This document shows positions 1-8,810 of a stretch of 64,000 nucleotides of DNA, one piece after another (position 1 is the first letter of the stretch; each line of letters begins with the position of its first letter). Source of the stretch: CAYWXK01 sp964462515 (GTDB lineage: Bacteria; Planctomycetota; Phycisphaerae; Sedimentisphaerales; Anaerobacaceae); contig CAYWXK010000012.1 of assembly GCA_964462515.1 (NCBI GenBank), positions 1-64,000 on the forward strand, given 5' to 3'. The translations under genes and the position numbers were made by a program. Under the pieces are notes generated by a model. It searched no databases and was not told the DNA's origin. It saw nothing but the letters and a program-made list of their open reading frames with translations.

Positions 1-76
1 AACTTACACCAAATATAAAGCAAAATTTGGTCTTGACAACGGGTAGGGGTTAAAACTGTTAGTGTAAGTCATATCT

Positions 77-1591
77 TCAATGCGGGTGTGACATATCCAG
101 TTTTGACGGATTGCGCCAGGGTCGCATAGCGACCATCAACGCGGCAATCAGCGTCAGGATGAGCCAATCCCGGCCGATTAAAATAAGCGCAATCCAGGAA
201 TACCCTCCTTCGGGTCCATACGGTTTGCGAATGTCCTGGATGAGAAGGCTGATGAGGAGGAAAATCAAAACCCCGGGGACCAGATAGCGGATAGAGAAAT
301 TGAATAACCGGCCGATTCGAAAATAAGATATGGAATTTACATGCTCTCGAAGACGATTGGCCCCATATATCCACCCGACAAGGACGCACTGAAGGATACA
401 GGAAGCAAATAGCCCATAATTGCTTAAAAAATGGTCCACGATATCCAGCCATGCAAACCCTCCCCCGGTTGCAAATACTATGCCGCCAAGGAACCCAAGT
501 ATGGATAGTACCGTTACAACAGCCTTGCGAGGATAATGAAATTTATCTATCACCGACGCGGTAAATGCTTCAAGAATCGAGATGGTAGAGGCGATGCCGG
601 CTATCATAAGTGTAAGGAAGAACAGCACTCCAAACAGGCGGGAGAAGCCGGGTAATAGACTAATCGCCTGAGGATAAGCCACAAATGCAAGCCCAATTCC
701 GTGCTTCACAACCTGCTCAAACGGTTTATTCGTTTGGGCAGCCATATATCCTAATGTTCCAAAAACGGCCAGGCCAGCTATCAGCGAAATAACGGTATCA
801 ACCAGACACGCCATAGAGGCATTAAAATTTATGTCGGCTTTTCTTGGCAGGTATGAGGCATAAGTTACCATTATTCCAAAGCCCAGACTTAAAGTAAAGA
901 ATATCTGCGAATAGGCATCAATCCACACCTTTGCTCCGGCAAGCCGTGAGAAATCGGGTTTCAGGTAACGGATGATTCCCTCCTTTGCGCCGGGTAGAAA
1001 CCAAACCCATCCCACAAGAACAAGAATCAGCACAAAAAGAAGCGGCATAAATATCTTATTGGCCCTCTCAATCCCATGCTCCACGCCAAAAAAAACTATC
1101 ACCCAATTCACAAGCCACACGATAAGTAAGCCCAGCAGGATAGGACTTCGCACATCTCCCATCTCAAGCGGACTGGTTGTGACCCCTAAAAACTGCTTAA
1201 AAAAGAAGCTGTTCGGGTCGGCACCCCACGCCAGGTTAAAAGAGAAACTGATGTAACAGGCACACCAGGAAATAATCACAGCGTAGTACATTGCAATCCC
1301 GAACATAACAAAAATTACCATCCACCAGCCAAGCCACTCCCAGTGCGGACGAATCTTGGCAAAGGACATTGGTGCAGAACCCCGCATCTGGTGGCCAATA
1401 CCGTATTCGAGTATCATCAAGGGTATCCCTGCCGTTACCAGAGCAACAAAATACGGAATAAGATAAGCCCCACCGCCATTTTCGTAGCAAATGTAGGCAA
1501 ACCGCCAGATTGAGCCTAAACCAATAGCAGAGCCGATGGCAGCGAGGAGAAACCCCCATTGCGTCTTCCACTGCGCTCGATGCGCCTCCAT
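77..1591 (-). CDS. Sodium:neurotransmitter symporter family (SNF/NSS) transporter
   Basis: A 504-residue polytopic membrane protein. The N-terminus has the family signature: W-x-T-x-W-G-F near residue 9, then a glycine-rich first helix (A-A-I-G-S-A-I-G-L-G-S-I-W-R-F), as in LeuT-type symporters, where this unwound helix binds sodium and substrate. About twelve hydrophobic segments follow, in keeping with the LeuT fold and the usual length of about 450-520. It probably imports an amino acid or related amine with sodium; the substrate cannot be read from sequence. It lies 51 bases downstream of the amidohydrolase on the same strand, so the two may be co-transcribed. No terminator is evident in the first 76 bases of the window; there is only a loose 8-base inverted repeat (2-9 with 62-69). 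Confidence 0.9.
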   Translation of the reverse strand: MEAHRAQWKTQWGFLLAAIGSAIGLGSIWRFAYICYENGGGAYLIPYFVALVTAGIPLMILEYGIGHQMRGSAPMSFAKIRPHWEWLGWWMVIFVMFGIAMYYAVIISWCACYISFSFNLAWGADPNSFFFKQFLGVTTSPLEMGDVRSPILLGLLIVWLVNWVIVFFGVEHGIERANKIFMPLLFVLILVLVGWVWFLPGAKEGIIRYLKPDFSRLAGAKVWIDAYSQIFFTLSLGFGIMVTYASYLPRKADINFNASMACLVDTVISLIAGLAVFGTLGYMAAQTNKPFEQVVKHGIGLAFVAYPQAISLLPGFSRLFGVLFFLTLMIAGIASTISILEAFTASVIDKFHYPRKAVVTVLSILGFLGGIVFATGGGFAWLDIVDHFLSNYGLFASCILQCVLVGWIYGANRLREHVNSISYFRIGRLFNFSIRYLVPGVLIFLLISLLIQDIRKPYGPEGGYSWIALILIGRDWLILTLIAALMVAMRPWRNPSKLDMSHPH

Positions 1592-1642
1592 TTTGGGTAG
1601 CTTGTTCTCGTCTATGGACTTACCTCTAAAATTACGGCCAGC

Positions 1643-2488
1643 TTACTTGGCCGTTTTTCTTGCGCCATATTCTTTGCTGCCAACCGCCTTTGTCTTTTCC
1701 GTCAAATCTCTCTTTATTCCAAGCAATCCCAGTGTATCGCGCTCGATAATATCACGAATATTCCCCCGTGGAACCATTGGCAAATTTCTATCAGCCAGGA
1801 GCATATTGAATCCCAGCAGCGTCTCCATACACTCCTGCGTGTTACCGAACGGAAAGCCGCTTCCGAACAGCAATTTATCCATCACCCCCCGCTCGTATGC
1901 CGCCACTACAATATTATAAACCTGCCAGACACTGCTTGGCCGTATCGTTAAATCCGCATATACATTCTTATGCTTGGCCGCCATCTCCAGTGTCTGCTCG
2001 ACAAAAGGCACGCCCATGCCGCCGATTACAATCTTCAAGCCCGCAAATATCCTGGCAATTTCATCCAAAAGATACGGCTGAGCATAATCCAGAACTGCCG
2101 TATGCCCCAAATGCCCGCTATTGTGGAAGAAAATGGGCACCCCAACTTTTTCGGCCGATTCGTAAAATTGCATTGCCCTGCTGTGTGCCGGATGAAAACC
2201 ACAAGCCGAACAATATAAAACTGCGCCATCAAAACTCTGCCTATCTATAAGAGATTTAAGACTATTAACACCGATTTTATCTCTTGTCGGCTCCACAACC
2301 GCAAAGCCAATCAGCTTTTCCTTGTGCCTGTTCACATATTCAGCCAGTCTCTTATTGGCCGCTTCGCTCGGCCCATCAGCGGCAGCCAACACTATGCAGG
2401 CATTCACTGACTCTGCCGCCGCCAGATGTTCAGCGGTCTCAACATCGTCAGCCGTTGAGCTGATGTGTGTGTGACAATCAACTATCAT
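1643..2488 (-). CDS. Amidohydrolase family protein (amidohydrolase-2 / TIM-barrel metal hydrolase)
   Basis: A 281-residue protein starting M-I-V-D-C-H-T-H, the His-x-His metal-binding motif of the amidohydrolase superfamily. Further family marks are H-N-S-G-H near residue 122, N-V-Y-A-D-L after the middle, and a late F-G-S-G-F-P-F segment where relatives carry the catalytic Asp of F-G-S-D-x-P. Here that position reads Gly-Phe rather than Asp, so activity may be altered. Members act as decarboxylases or hydrolases on small carboxylates; the substrate is unknown. The C-terminal tail is basic and rich in Lys/Glu. It is transcribed away from the spermidine synthase-like pair and towards the symporter gene. 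Confidence 0.8.
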   Translation of the reverse strand: MIVDCHTHISSTADDVETAEHLAAAESVNACIVLAAADGPSEAANKRLAEYVNRHKEKLIGFAVVEPTRDKIGVNSLKSLIDRQSFDGAVLYCSACGFHPAHSRAMQFYESAEKVGVPIFFHNSGHLGHTAVLDYAQPYLLDEIARIFAGLKIVIGGMGVPFVEQTLEMAAKHKNVYADLTIRPSSVWQVYNIVVAAYERGVMDKLLFGSGFPFGNTQECMETLLGFNMLLADRNLPMVPRGNIRDIIERDTLGLLGIKRDLTEKTKAVGSKEYGARKTAK

Positions 2489-2796
2489 ACTTTGACCCTT
2501 TAATTTTTCAGCCGCTTTTCACAGCGCCTTTCAAAATTCAGACTTATAATAACCTTAACAACCTTTACCGTCAAGAACAAATTCTCCCTTCCCATCCCGC
2601 CGAGATTACAACAAGCGCTTGAAAATCTCAAGAAATAGTGCTATGGTGCTGTAACGCTGGACGACTAATAGAACTATTTGAGCAGAATAAGGTTAAAATA
2701 CTTTCTGCCAATGTCTTTTGGCTATCTATGAAAACCGGGCTATATGTAGCAGAAACGATTGAGCCTTTTCCTTATCGAAAAAGGAATTTTGATTAG
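2489..2796. other. Divergent intergenic region between amidohydrolase and spermidine synthase-like genes
   Basis: 308 bases without a gene. The plus strand has a plausible sigma70 promoter at 2619-2647 (TTGAAA, 17 bases, TATGGT) reading towards the membrane gene at 2797. Just before that gene is a short inverted repeat TTCCTT...AAGGAA (about 2768-2786) that contains its ribosome-binding AAGGAA, so the site may be partly masked in RNA. No other feature is seen. Confidence 0.4.
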
Positions 2797-3516
2797 ATGG
2801 AGCAACAATCATCCAAAAAGGTAAAGTGGATAAATAAGCGCAAGCTCCGTGCCGTGGCCATCGTCCTTATTACGTGCGTCTGCGGTTGGTTCGTGATGGA
2901 ATTGGAAATCCTGGGTGTAAGAGTGCTCGCTCCCTATTTTGGCAGTTCTGTGTATGTCGTAACCGGCAGCGTTATCGGAATTTTCCTGCTCAGCCTTTCT
3001 GCCGGATACGTCCTCGGCGGATGGATTTCCACTAAAGCCAACAGTAAGCATCTTTTGGGAATCAACTTGATAGCAGCGGGCCTATGGCTGTGTGGTATGC
3101 CATTCTTTATGGAATCTGTATGTGATGGATTGTTCAATACTGGTTTGAATGAGAAATGGGGCTCTCTTTTAGCTGCTCTTGTTCTGTTTGGTGTCCCGAC
3201 CCTGCTGCTTGGCACGGTTTCGCCCACCGCAGTGTCCTGGCTGACTACACGAGCGAGCGACTCCGGGCTTAATGCCGGGCTGGTGCTTACCTTCTCAACC
3301 GTGGCCAGTTTCGCAGGCTGCCTGGTAACCGCATTCTACTTTGTGCTTCTTTCTATGTCGCACACGCTCTTTGCCTCAGGGATTGCGTTGGCGGCTCTGG
3401 GCGGCACGATTCTCATACAGGCAGCCACGCAGGGGATAAGAGACCCGAACAGCAAAACTGGAGAGAATACGAAACAACAAATTCAGGAAAGTCAGCATGG
3501 TCCTGGACAAGAATGA
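2797..3516 (+). CDS. Membrane half of a split spermidine synthase-like protein
   Basis: A 239-residue integral membrane protein with about six or seven hydrophobic helices. Its text matches the N-terminal membrane part of 'fused MFS/spermidine synthase' proteins: M-E-L-E-I-L-G-V-R-V-L-A-P-Y-F-G-S-S at about residues 31-48, then V-T-G-S-V-I-G-I-F-L-L-S-L-S-A-G-Y on the next helix. In most relatives this membrane part is joined to the aminopropyltransferase-like domain. Here it stops after a polar tail and the catalytic-type domain is a separate gene 106 bases downstream. AAGGAA lies about ten bases before the ATG. The pair probably works as one complex in the membrane; the reaction of this membrane subgroup is not established. 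Confidence 0.8.
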   Translation: MEQQSSKKVKWINKRKLRAVAIVLITCVCGWFVMELEILGVRVLAPYFGSSVYVVTGSVIGIFLLSLSAGYVLGGWISTKANSKHLLGINLIAAGLWLCGMPFFMESVCDGLFNTGLNEKWGSLLAALVLFGVPTLLLGTVSPTAVSWLTTRASDSGLNAGLVLTFSTVASFAGCLVTAFYFVLLSMSHTLFASGIALAALGGTILIQAATQGIRDPNSKTGENTKQQIQESQHGPGQE

Positions 3517-3622
3517 GGTATAATGACTCTGGTCTATGCGACAGCCGAACCCTCGCAGCATATATGAGTTTGCGCTGTTTATTATTCTGTAGCGATAATG
3601 TGATTTAGGCAGGATACCGACA

Positions 3623-4588
3623 ATGAAAGAAAGAACACGCAAGTCGGTCCAAATTTTAATGTTCTGCGTCGCGGCCTTTTGGCAGCCGTTGTTTGTCCCA
3701 ATTGCAGCCGGCGGCCAGATTGACCAACTGATTTACGAGAAAAATTCGCTATACCACCGCATATTTGTCTATCAAAACGGGCCTGTTATAACTCTTCAGT
3801 TCAATAAGCGGTCCGCTGACCAGATACAGAGCGAGGTTGACCTTAGTAATTTACGGCAGCATATGTTGGAATATACTACACTGACTTTTTGTGGGCTGCT
3901 CTATAAGTCGCAGCCGCAGAGGATACTCGTGCTGGGCCTGGGGGGCGGTGTAATTCCGCGAGAGATGCGCTATTATTTCCCGTCGATTGAGATTGATGTG
4001 GTTGAAATAGACCCTGAGATTCAACAGGTAGCAAAACAATTCTTTGCTTTCCGCGATGACAATAAACTAAAGGTCCACATTGGCGATGGCCGCATGTTTA
4101 TCAAGAAGCAGCTCCGCCGTGACCCTGTGCCGAAATATGACCTCGTTATCCTCGATGCATTTAACAGCGACTATATCCCGTTCCATCTGATGACAAAGGA
4201 GTTCCTTGAGGAGATAAAAGGTGTCCTCGCTGAGGATGGTGTAGTCATTGCGAATGTGTTTTACTCGAACCGTCTCTTTGATGCGGAGCTCAAGACCTTC
4301 CTGGCTGTCTTCGAACGGTGTCAGGTGTTCCTTGGCAACTATTCCTCCAATGCCATGCTCGTATCACCCGGTCCAACCGGCCCGACGCTTACCGCCAAAG
4401 AAGCTATCGAACAGGCGAAGGTATTGCAGCGCAAACACAAACCAGCTTTTGATATGCTCGCTGTCGCAAGGCGCCTGCGGCCTAACATACGTCCGGACCG
4501 GTATGCAAAAGTGCTCACCGACGACCTGGCGCCCGTGAACTGGCTACAAACACAGGAAAAGAGGCAATCGCCTGATGATGCCCCTTAG
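3623..4588 (+). CDS. Spermidine synthase-like (aminopropyltransferase/methyltransferase fold) protein
   Basis: A 321-residue protein with a hydrophobic N-terminal stretch (about residues 11-30) that could be a signal or anchor. The class I nucleotide-binding motif is clear: I-L-V-L-G-L-G-G-G-V-I-P-R at about 100-112, V-V-E-I-D-P for the acidic ribose-binding residue at about 124-129, D-G-R in the next loop, and L-D-A-F-N-S-D-Y-I-P-F-H, the SpeE-type active-site loop. It lacks the compact N-terminal domain of soluble SpeE, so polyamine synthesis is not certain. It follows the membrane half at 2797-3516 and was most likely split from, or never fused to, it. RBS AGGA lies before the ATG. Confidence 0.82.
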   Translation: MKERTRKSVQILMFCVAAFWQPLFVPIAAGGQIDQLIYEKNSLYHRIFVYQNGPVITLQFNKRSADQIQSEVDLSNLRQHMLEYTTLTFCGLLYKSQPQRILVLGLGGGVIPREMRYYFPSIEIDVVEIDPEIQQVAKQFFAFRDDNKLKVHIGDGRMFIKKQLRRDPVPKYDLVILDAFNSDYIPFHLMTKEFLEEIKGVLAEDGVVIANVFYSNRLFDAELKTFLAVFERCQVFLGNYSSNAMLVSPGPTGPTLTAKEAIEQAKVLQRKHKPAFDMLAVARRLRPNIRPDRYAKVLTDDLAPVNWLQTQEKRQSPDDAP

Positions 4589-4963
4589 AAAACCCGGCAA
4601 AATCGAAGCTAACCTCCTCGCCCCATAAAAGCCCCCATTATTCAAACAGCCACGTGGTTTTCTGTCCCGGATAATTTGGATAATACAGTTTACAGCCAAA
4701 CTATTTACCCTGTTTTCCAAAAAATACAATGATTTTGTATTTCCCACAATCTACAGAGACTTTCAAACTTTATCCAAACTTTGTTGAATATTCGGCATTG
4801 GACTATTGACCTGACAACGCCGTCACTGTAATATAACGCCGATTATTTCGACTAAATAGTAATATGGAGAGAAAAAAGTAGGATTAAAAACGAAATATCA
4901 GCCGTCAATTATAATGTGAAAATTTGCATTTTTGATTATCACTTTAATATTTGAGTTTCTCTT
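4589..4963 (+). other. Intergenic region before the zinc-ribbon gene
   Basis: 375 bases, A+T rich, without a gene. The only clear signal is the promoter at 4806-4834. The stretch from about 4840 to 4963 would be its 5' leader. No terminator with a strong stem is seen after the preceding gene. Confidence 0.35.
4806..4834 (+). promoter_or_regulatory. Sigma70-type promoter for zinc-ribbon/sialidase genes
   Basis: TTGACC, 17-base spacer, TAATAT. The position gives a leader of about 120 bases before the ATG at 4964. It is read by eye only. Confidence 0.5.
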
Positions 4964-5368
4964 ATGGATTGTCCGGTTTGTGAAAATGCAATGATTACTC
5001 TTGAGCTCGAGGATGTCGAAATCGACCACTGCACGGATTGCGGCGGCATCTGGCTCGACGCAGGCGAGCTGGAACTACTACTCGGTGAGTCTGAAAACAC
5101 CAAACAACTGCTCAATTCCTTCAACGTTGACGATAAGTGCGCTGAAAACATACGCAAATGCCCTATATGTTACAAAAAGATGAGAAAAATCATTGTCGGC
5201 ATCTCCACACCCAAAGTGCTTATAGATAAGTGCCCAAAAGGCGATGGATTGTGGCTCGATAAAGGCGAATTGCACGGTATTTTCAGTAGAGCAAAATTAG
5301 ACAAAAACAATAAAATCCAGAAATTGTTAGCTGATATGTTCGGTCATACTCTACAGGACCTAAATTAG
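4964..5368 (+). CDS. zf-TFIIB domain protein (two zinc ribbons)
   Basis: A 134-residue soluble protein with two copies of the transcription-factor zinc-finger (zf-TFIIB, PF13453) pattern. The first is C-P-V-C at residues 3-6 paired with C-T-D-C-G-G-I-W-L-D-A-G-E-L at about 24-37. The second is C-P-I-C near 66-69 paired with a degenerate C-P-K-G-D-G-L-W-L-D-K-G-E-L: the second C-x2-C has only one cysteine, so the second ribbon may bind zinc poorly. Such proteins are widespread and of unknown role. The sialidase gene starts ten bases after its stop, so the two probably share the promoter at 4806. Confidence 0.8.
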   Translation: MDCPVCENAMITLELEDVEIDHCTDCGGIWLDAGELELLLGESENTKQLLNSFNVDDKCAENIRKCPICYKKMRKIIVGISTPKVLIDKCPKGDGLWLDKGELHGIFSRAKLDKNNKIQKLLADMFGHTLQDLN

Positions 5369-5378
5369 GAAGCGCGCT

Positions 5379-6560
5379 GTGGAAAAACTCGCTCTACGCC
5401 TGATATGTGTTTTGCTGATTGCCTGCGTTTCGCCAGGTATTCTGGCGTCACAGAGGCAAGCAGTATCCCAACAACCGCATTATACCGATGTGTTTGTCAG
5501 CGGCAAGGATGACTATCACACCTACCGGATACCATCGCTTCTGGCAGCCGGCAACGGCACGTTGTTAGCCTTCTGTGAGGGACGTAAAAACAGCCGTCGC
5601 GACCAAGGTGATATCGACCTTCTTCTTAAACGCTCCTATGACGGCGGCAAGACCTGGAGTAAGCAGCAAGTTATCTGGGATGATGGGGCAAATACCTGCG
5701 GCAATCCCTGCCCTGTATTGGACCAGGACACCGGCACAATCTGGCTGCTGATGACCTGGAATCGTGGTGACGATGATGAGAACGCAATAAAAAAAGGCAC
5801 CAGCAAGGACACTCGCCGAGTCTGGGTGAGCCGGAGCGAAGATAATGGCATCACCTGGTCGAAACCATCCGAGATAACCAATGCTGTTAAACAACCACAG
5901 TGGCTGTGGTATGCTACCGGCCCGGGTGTGGGCATTCAGTTACAAAAAGGCACCTACAAGGGTCGTTTGGTCATCCCTTGTGACCATTCTGTTCTCCCCT
6001 CACAAAGTGACGCAAGTGGTTATAACTCACACGTAATTATCAGCGATGACCACGGAAAAAATTGGAAACTTGGCGGCGTCATTAGTCCAATGGTCAACGA
6101 ATGCCAGGTAGTTGAGTTGATTGATGGCATACTGATGATTAATATGCGTAACTATGACCGCTCGAAAACTACTCGTGCCATCGCTGCCAGCAAAGATGGC
6201 GGAATCACGTGGTCGCAAGTTACGCACGACCCCGCCCTGACTGAACCTATATGTCAGGCCAGTTTTCTTCGTTACACCCGGCCTGGCACCGACAGCAAAA
6301 GCCGGCTTTTGTTTTCAAATCCGGCCACCACAAGCAAACGTGCGGAATTAACGGTCCGTCTAAGCTACGACGAAGGCAAAACCTGGCCGGTCTCAAAATT
6401 GCTTTATCCTGGCCCATCGGCTTACTCCTGCCTGGCTACTCTGCCCGACGGTGATATTACCTGCCTTTACGAATCCGGCCGGGAGCATCCTTACGAGAAA
6501 ATTGTCTTCGCCCGCTTTAGTCTCAACTGGCTAACCAGCGAAGAGAAAAAAGTCTTGTAA
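5379..6560 (+). CDS. Secreted exo-alpha-sialidase / BNR-repeat glycosidase (GH33-like)
   Basis: A 393-residue protein with a cleavable signal peptide (charged start, hydrophobic core to about residue 23, A-S at the likely cut). The mature part begins with the sialidase RIP motif (Y-R-I-P-S at about 50-54), followed by F-C-E-G-R. Five Asp boxes of the S-x-D-x-G-x-T-W type are seen (for example S-Y-D-G-G-K-T-W, S-E-D-N-G-I-T-W, S-K-D-G-G-I-T-W), giving a six-bladed propeller. A late R-L-S-Y-D-E-G-K and a Y-S-C-L segment fit the third arginine and tyrosine region of the family. It would release sialic acids or related sugars outside the cytoplasm. The start is GTG with AGGA upstream. Substrate specificity is inferred. 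Confidence 0.85.
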   Translation: MEKLALRLICVLLIACVSPGILASQRQAVSQQPHYTDVFVSGKDDYHTYRIPSLLAAGNGTLLAFCEGRKNSRRDQGDIDLLLKRSYDGGKTWSKQQVIWDDGANTCGNPCPVLDQDTGTIWLLMTWNRGDDDENAIKKGTSKDTRRVWVSRSEDNGITWSKPSEITNAVKQPQWLWYATGPGVGIQLQKGTYKGRLVIPCDHSVLPSQSDASGYNSHVIISDDHGKNWKLGGVISPMVNECQVVELIDGILMINMRNYDRSKTTRAIAASKDGGITWSQVTHDPALTEPICQASFLRYTRPGTDSKSRLLFSNPATTSKRAELTVRLSYDEGKTWPVSKLLYPGPSAYSCLATLPDGDITCLYESGREHPYEKIVFARFSLNWLTSEEKKVL

Positions 6561-6618
6561 TTTAAAAAAGTAAGTGTAATATAAAATTACAAAACACATT
6601 TAATGAAAGGACAGAACT

Positions 6619-6705
6619 ATGACAGGAACATTAAGCATAGTATGCATCGTCGTCGCCGTTGTTGCGATTATCGCGGTGGTAATTCTTAAAAAGCGCACAA
6701 AGTAA
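6619..6705 (+). CDS. 28-residue single-span membrane peptide
   Basis: A very short gene with ATG, stop TAA and a good ribosome site (GAAAGGA, 7-9 bases before ATG). The product has six polar residues, one uninterrupted hydrophobic span of about 17 residues rich in Val and Ile, and a basic end K-K-R-T-K, so it would sit with the C-terminus in the cytoplasm. It lies between the sialidase and lemA, 35 bases before the lemA ATG, on the same strand. I do not recognise it. Its start context and clean topology make it more likely real than chance; a partner role with LemA/M48 protease is only a guess. Confidence 0.5.
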   Translation: MTGTLSIVCIVVAVVAIIAVVILKKRTK

Positions 6706-6740
6706 CAAACCAGCAAAACTTCGTCAATAAAGGACAATCT

Positions 6741-7298
6741 ATGATACCACTGCTTATTGTTCTTATTGTTGTTGCCTTGCTGGTGCTCTTTGTTATTGGC
6801 ACCTACAACGCTCTGGTTAGACTGCGAAACCAGGTCAATAACGCCTGGTCACAGATTGATGTGCAGCTCAAACGCCGGCACGACCTGATTCCCAACCTTG
6901 TCGAAACCGCCAGAGGTTATATGGCGCATGAGCGAGGGACTTTTGAGGCCATAACTAAGGCCAGAAGTCAGGCTATGGGAGCCAAAACCGTCGCCGAAGC
7001 TGCCAAGACCGAAGGCGCACTCACCGAAGCCCTGAGTAAATTTATGCTGGTCGTCGAAAACTATCCTGACTTGAAAGCCAACCAGAATTTTCTTGCCGTT
7101 CAGGAAGAGCTTGCCAGCACAGAGAACAAAATCGCTTTTGCCAGGCAAAACTACAATGACCAGACTATGTTCTTTAACAACAAGATTCAGATGTTCCCAT
7201 CGAATGTCATCGCCGGTATGTTTGGCTTCGGTAAACGCGATTTCTTCCAGCTTGAAGGTGCTGCAGAGCGCGAGGTCCCAAAGGTGAGCTTCACTTAG
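6741..7298 (+). CDS. lemA: LemA family protein
   Basis: A 185-residue protein with one N-terminal membrane span (about residues 2-22) followed by the LemA helical domain: Y-N-x-L-V-x-L-R-x-x-V-x-x-A-W-S-Q-I-D-V-Q-L-K-R-R at about 24-48, D-L-I-P-N-L-V at 49-55, and the late P-x-N-x-I-A segment before F-x-F. Length and order match the family. LemA proteins are anchored in the inner membrane and often lie next to an HtpX-type protease, as here (240 bases upstream of it). Their precise role is not known. RBS AAGGA lies before the ATG. Confidence 0.93.
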   Translation: MIPLLIVLIVVALLVLFVIGTYNALVRLRNQVNNAWSQIDVQLKRRHDLIPNLVETARGYMAHERGTFEAITKARSQAMGAKTVAEAAKTEGALTEALSKFMLVVENYPDLKANQNFLAVQEELASTENKIAFARQNYNDQTMFFNNKIQMFPSNVIAGMFGFGKRDFFQLEGAAEREVPKVSFT

Positions 7299-7538
7299 TC
7301 TGTAAAGCCGTTTGTTCTGTGCGCAGCTAAGGCCGGTTAAAACCAGATATTGCAACTTACAACGAGTTCTTTGCCACATAAATTGATGGTTGCCATTTCT
7401 GCACAGGCAGAAAGCCAGCTTGACCTATCTTTATAAAAAGGTGGGTATAGTAGTATTCCATAATAAAAAGCCGGTGAAATGGTGAACCAGAAGTTTTATT
7501 TGACTAAGAACTCACCAATAAGAACTTAAAACTAAAAA

Positions 7539-8774
7539 ATGTGGGAGCTGATAAGAGCCAATAAGAGAAACTCCATTATCCTGATGGTGATAATGGCAGC
7601 GGTGCTTCTACTTCTGGGCTATATTATTGGCCTGGCTGCCGTCGGGCCGCAAGGCGGTCTATTCGGCGTTATAATCGCAACGATAGTTTACCTCGTGCTT
7701 ACACTGGTTAGTTTCGCAAGCGGCGACCAAATCCTGCTGGCTGCAAGCAAAGCCGTCCCCATCACCCACGACGTCCATCCACAGCTATTTAACATCGTCG
7801 AGGAAATGAAAATTGCCGCCGCCCTGCCGGCTATGCCCAAAATCTATATCATTAACGACCCTGCCCCCAACGCCTTTGCCACAGGAAGAAACCCGCAATC
7901 CGCCTCGGTCGCTGTTACCGCAGGCCTTTTAGCTCGCCTCAATCGTGATGAGCTCCAGGGCGTAGTCGCCCACGAAACCAGCCACATCCTGCACCGTGAC
8001 ATCTTGTTTGTAACACTTGCCGGCATAATGCTCGGCTCAATCGTTCTGCTGTCGCAGGTCTTTCTGCGAGGCATGTTCTATGGCTCAAGAGGCAGCTCCC
8101 GGCGAAGGTATTCATCAGGCGGCAAAGGCGGCGGACAGGCACAGATAATTCTGCTGGTAATCGCAATAGCGGCTGCAATCCTTGCCCCTATAATGGCGCA
8201 GTTATTATACTTCGCATTGTCAAGAAAGCGCGAATATCTCGCCGATGCCGGCGGCGCAATATTAACCCGCTACCCCGAGGGCCTCGCCAGCGCTCTGGAG
8301 AAAATCGCCAACGACCCTTCGCCGCAGCTCGCTTCCGCAAACAAAGTTACCGCCCCAATGTATATTGTTAATCCCTTCAAAAAAAGAGGGCAAATGCAAT
8401 TATCTAACCTGACCAGCACACACCCGCCGATTTCTGAAAGGATAAGAATCCTGCGAAGTATGGCTGGCGCCTCCTTCAAAGACTACTCAGATTCTTTCAC
8501 TAACGTAACTCACACAAAAACGGTTATTCCCCCTGCCGCTTTAACCAAAGAAGAAATTGCACTGCGAGAGACCGCTAAAGAAGTGGAAAAGAAAGAGCGC
8601 CTCGAAAAACAGATTCATCAGGTCGGCGACATTATGCGAAGGGTCAACAGATTCATATTTCTAACCTGTATCTGCGGCCTGAACCTAAAAATCCCGCCAA
8701 ATTACAAACGTCCTACAGTCGAGTGTCCCCGCTGCCACAGGACTCTCAATATACCTCCGCAAACTACCAAGTAG
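7539..8774 (+). CDS. M48 family metalloprotease (HtpX-like) with C-terminal zinc-ribbon tail
   Basis: A 411-residue membrane protease. Two spans at about 14-36 and 40-60, the zinc motif H145-E-T-S-H149, two further spans at about 156-176 and 202-226, and the third ligand E232 in R-E-Y-L-A-D-A match HtpX. It should cleave misfolded membrane proteins at the cytoplasmic face. The C-terminus is unusual: after about residue 330 there is a Lys/Glu-rich helix and then C377-x-C379 and C396-P-R-C399, a likely zinc ribbon not found in ordinary HtpX. No clear ribosome site is seen before the ATG, so the start is less sure than the rest. LemA is directly upstream. Confidence 0.9.
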   Translation: MWELIRANKRNSIILMVIMAAVLLLLGYIIGLAAVGPQGGLFGVIIATIVYLVLTLVSFASGDQILLAASKAVPITHDVHPQLFNIVEEMKIAAALPAMPKIYIINDPAPNAFATGRNPQSASVAVTAGLLARLNRDELQGVVAHETSHILHRDILFVTLAGIMLGSIVLLSQVFLRGMFYGSRGSSRRRYSSGGKGGGQAQIILLVIAIAAAILAPIMAQLLYFALSRKREYLADAGGAILTRYPEGLASALEKIANDPSPQLASANKVTAPMYIVNPFKKRGQMQLSNLTSTHPPISERIRILRSMAGASFKDYSDSFTNVTHTKTVIPPAALTKEEIALRETAKEVEKKERLEKQIHQVGDIMRRVNRFIFLTCICGLNLKIPPNYKRPTVECPRCHRTLNIPPQTTK

Positions 8775-8810
8775 GGTGTGCTCTGCACACCTATTCACTA
8801 AATTTCGGCG

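Noticed and set aside
1..76. Terminator or element at the window start
   Set aside because: Only an 8-base inverted repeat with a 52-base gap and a weak CCAAAT/ATTTGG pairing; too little to call.
2619..2647. Strong promoter call for the divergent region
   Set aside because: TTGAAA-17-TATGGT is acceptable but the -10 is weak; kept only as a note in the intergenic entry.
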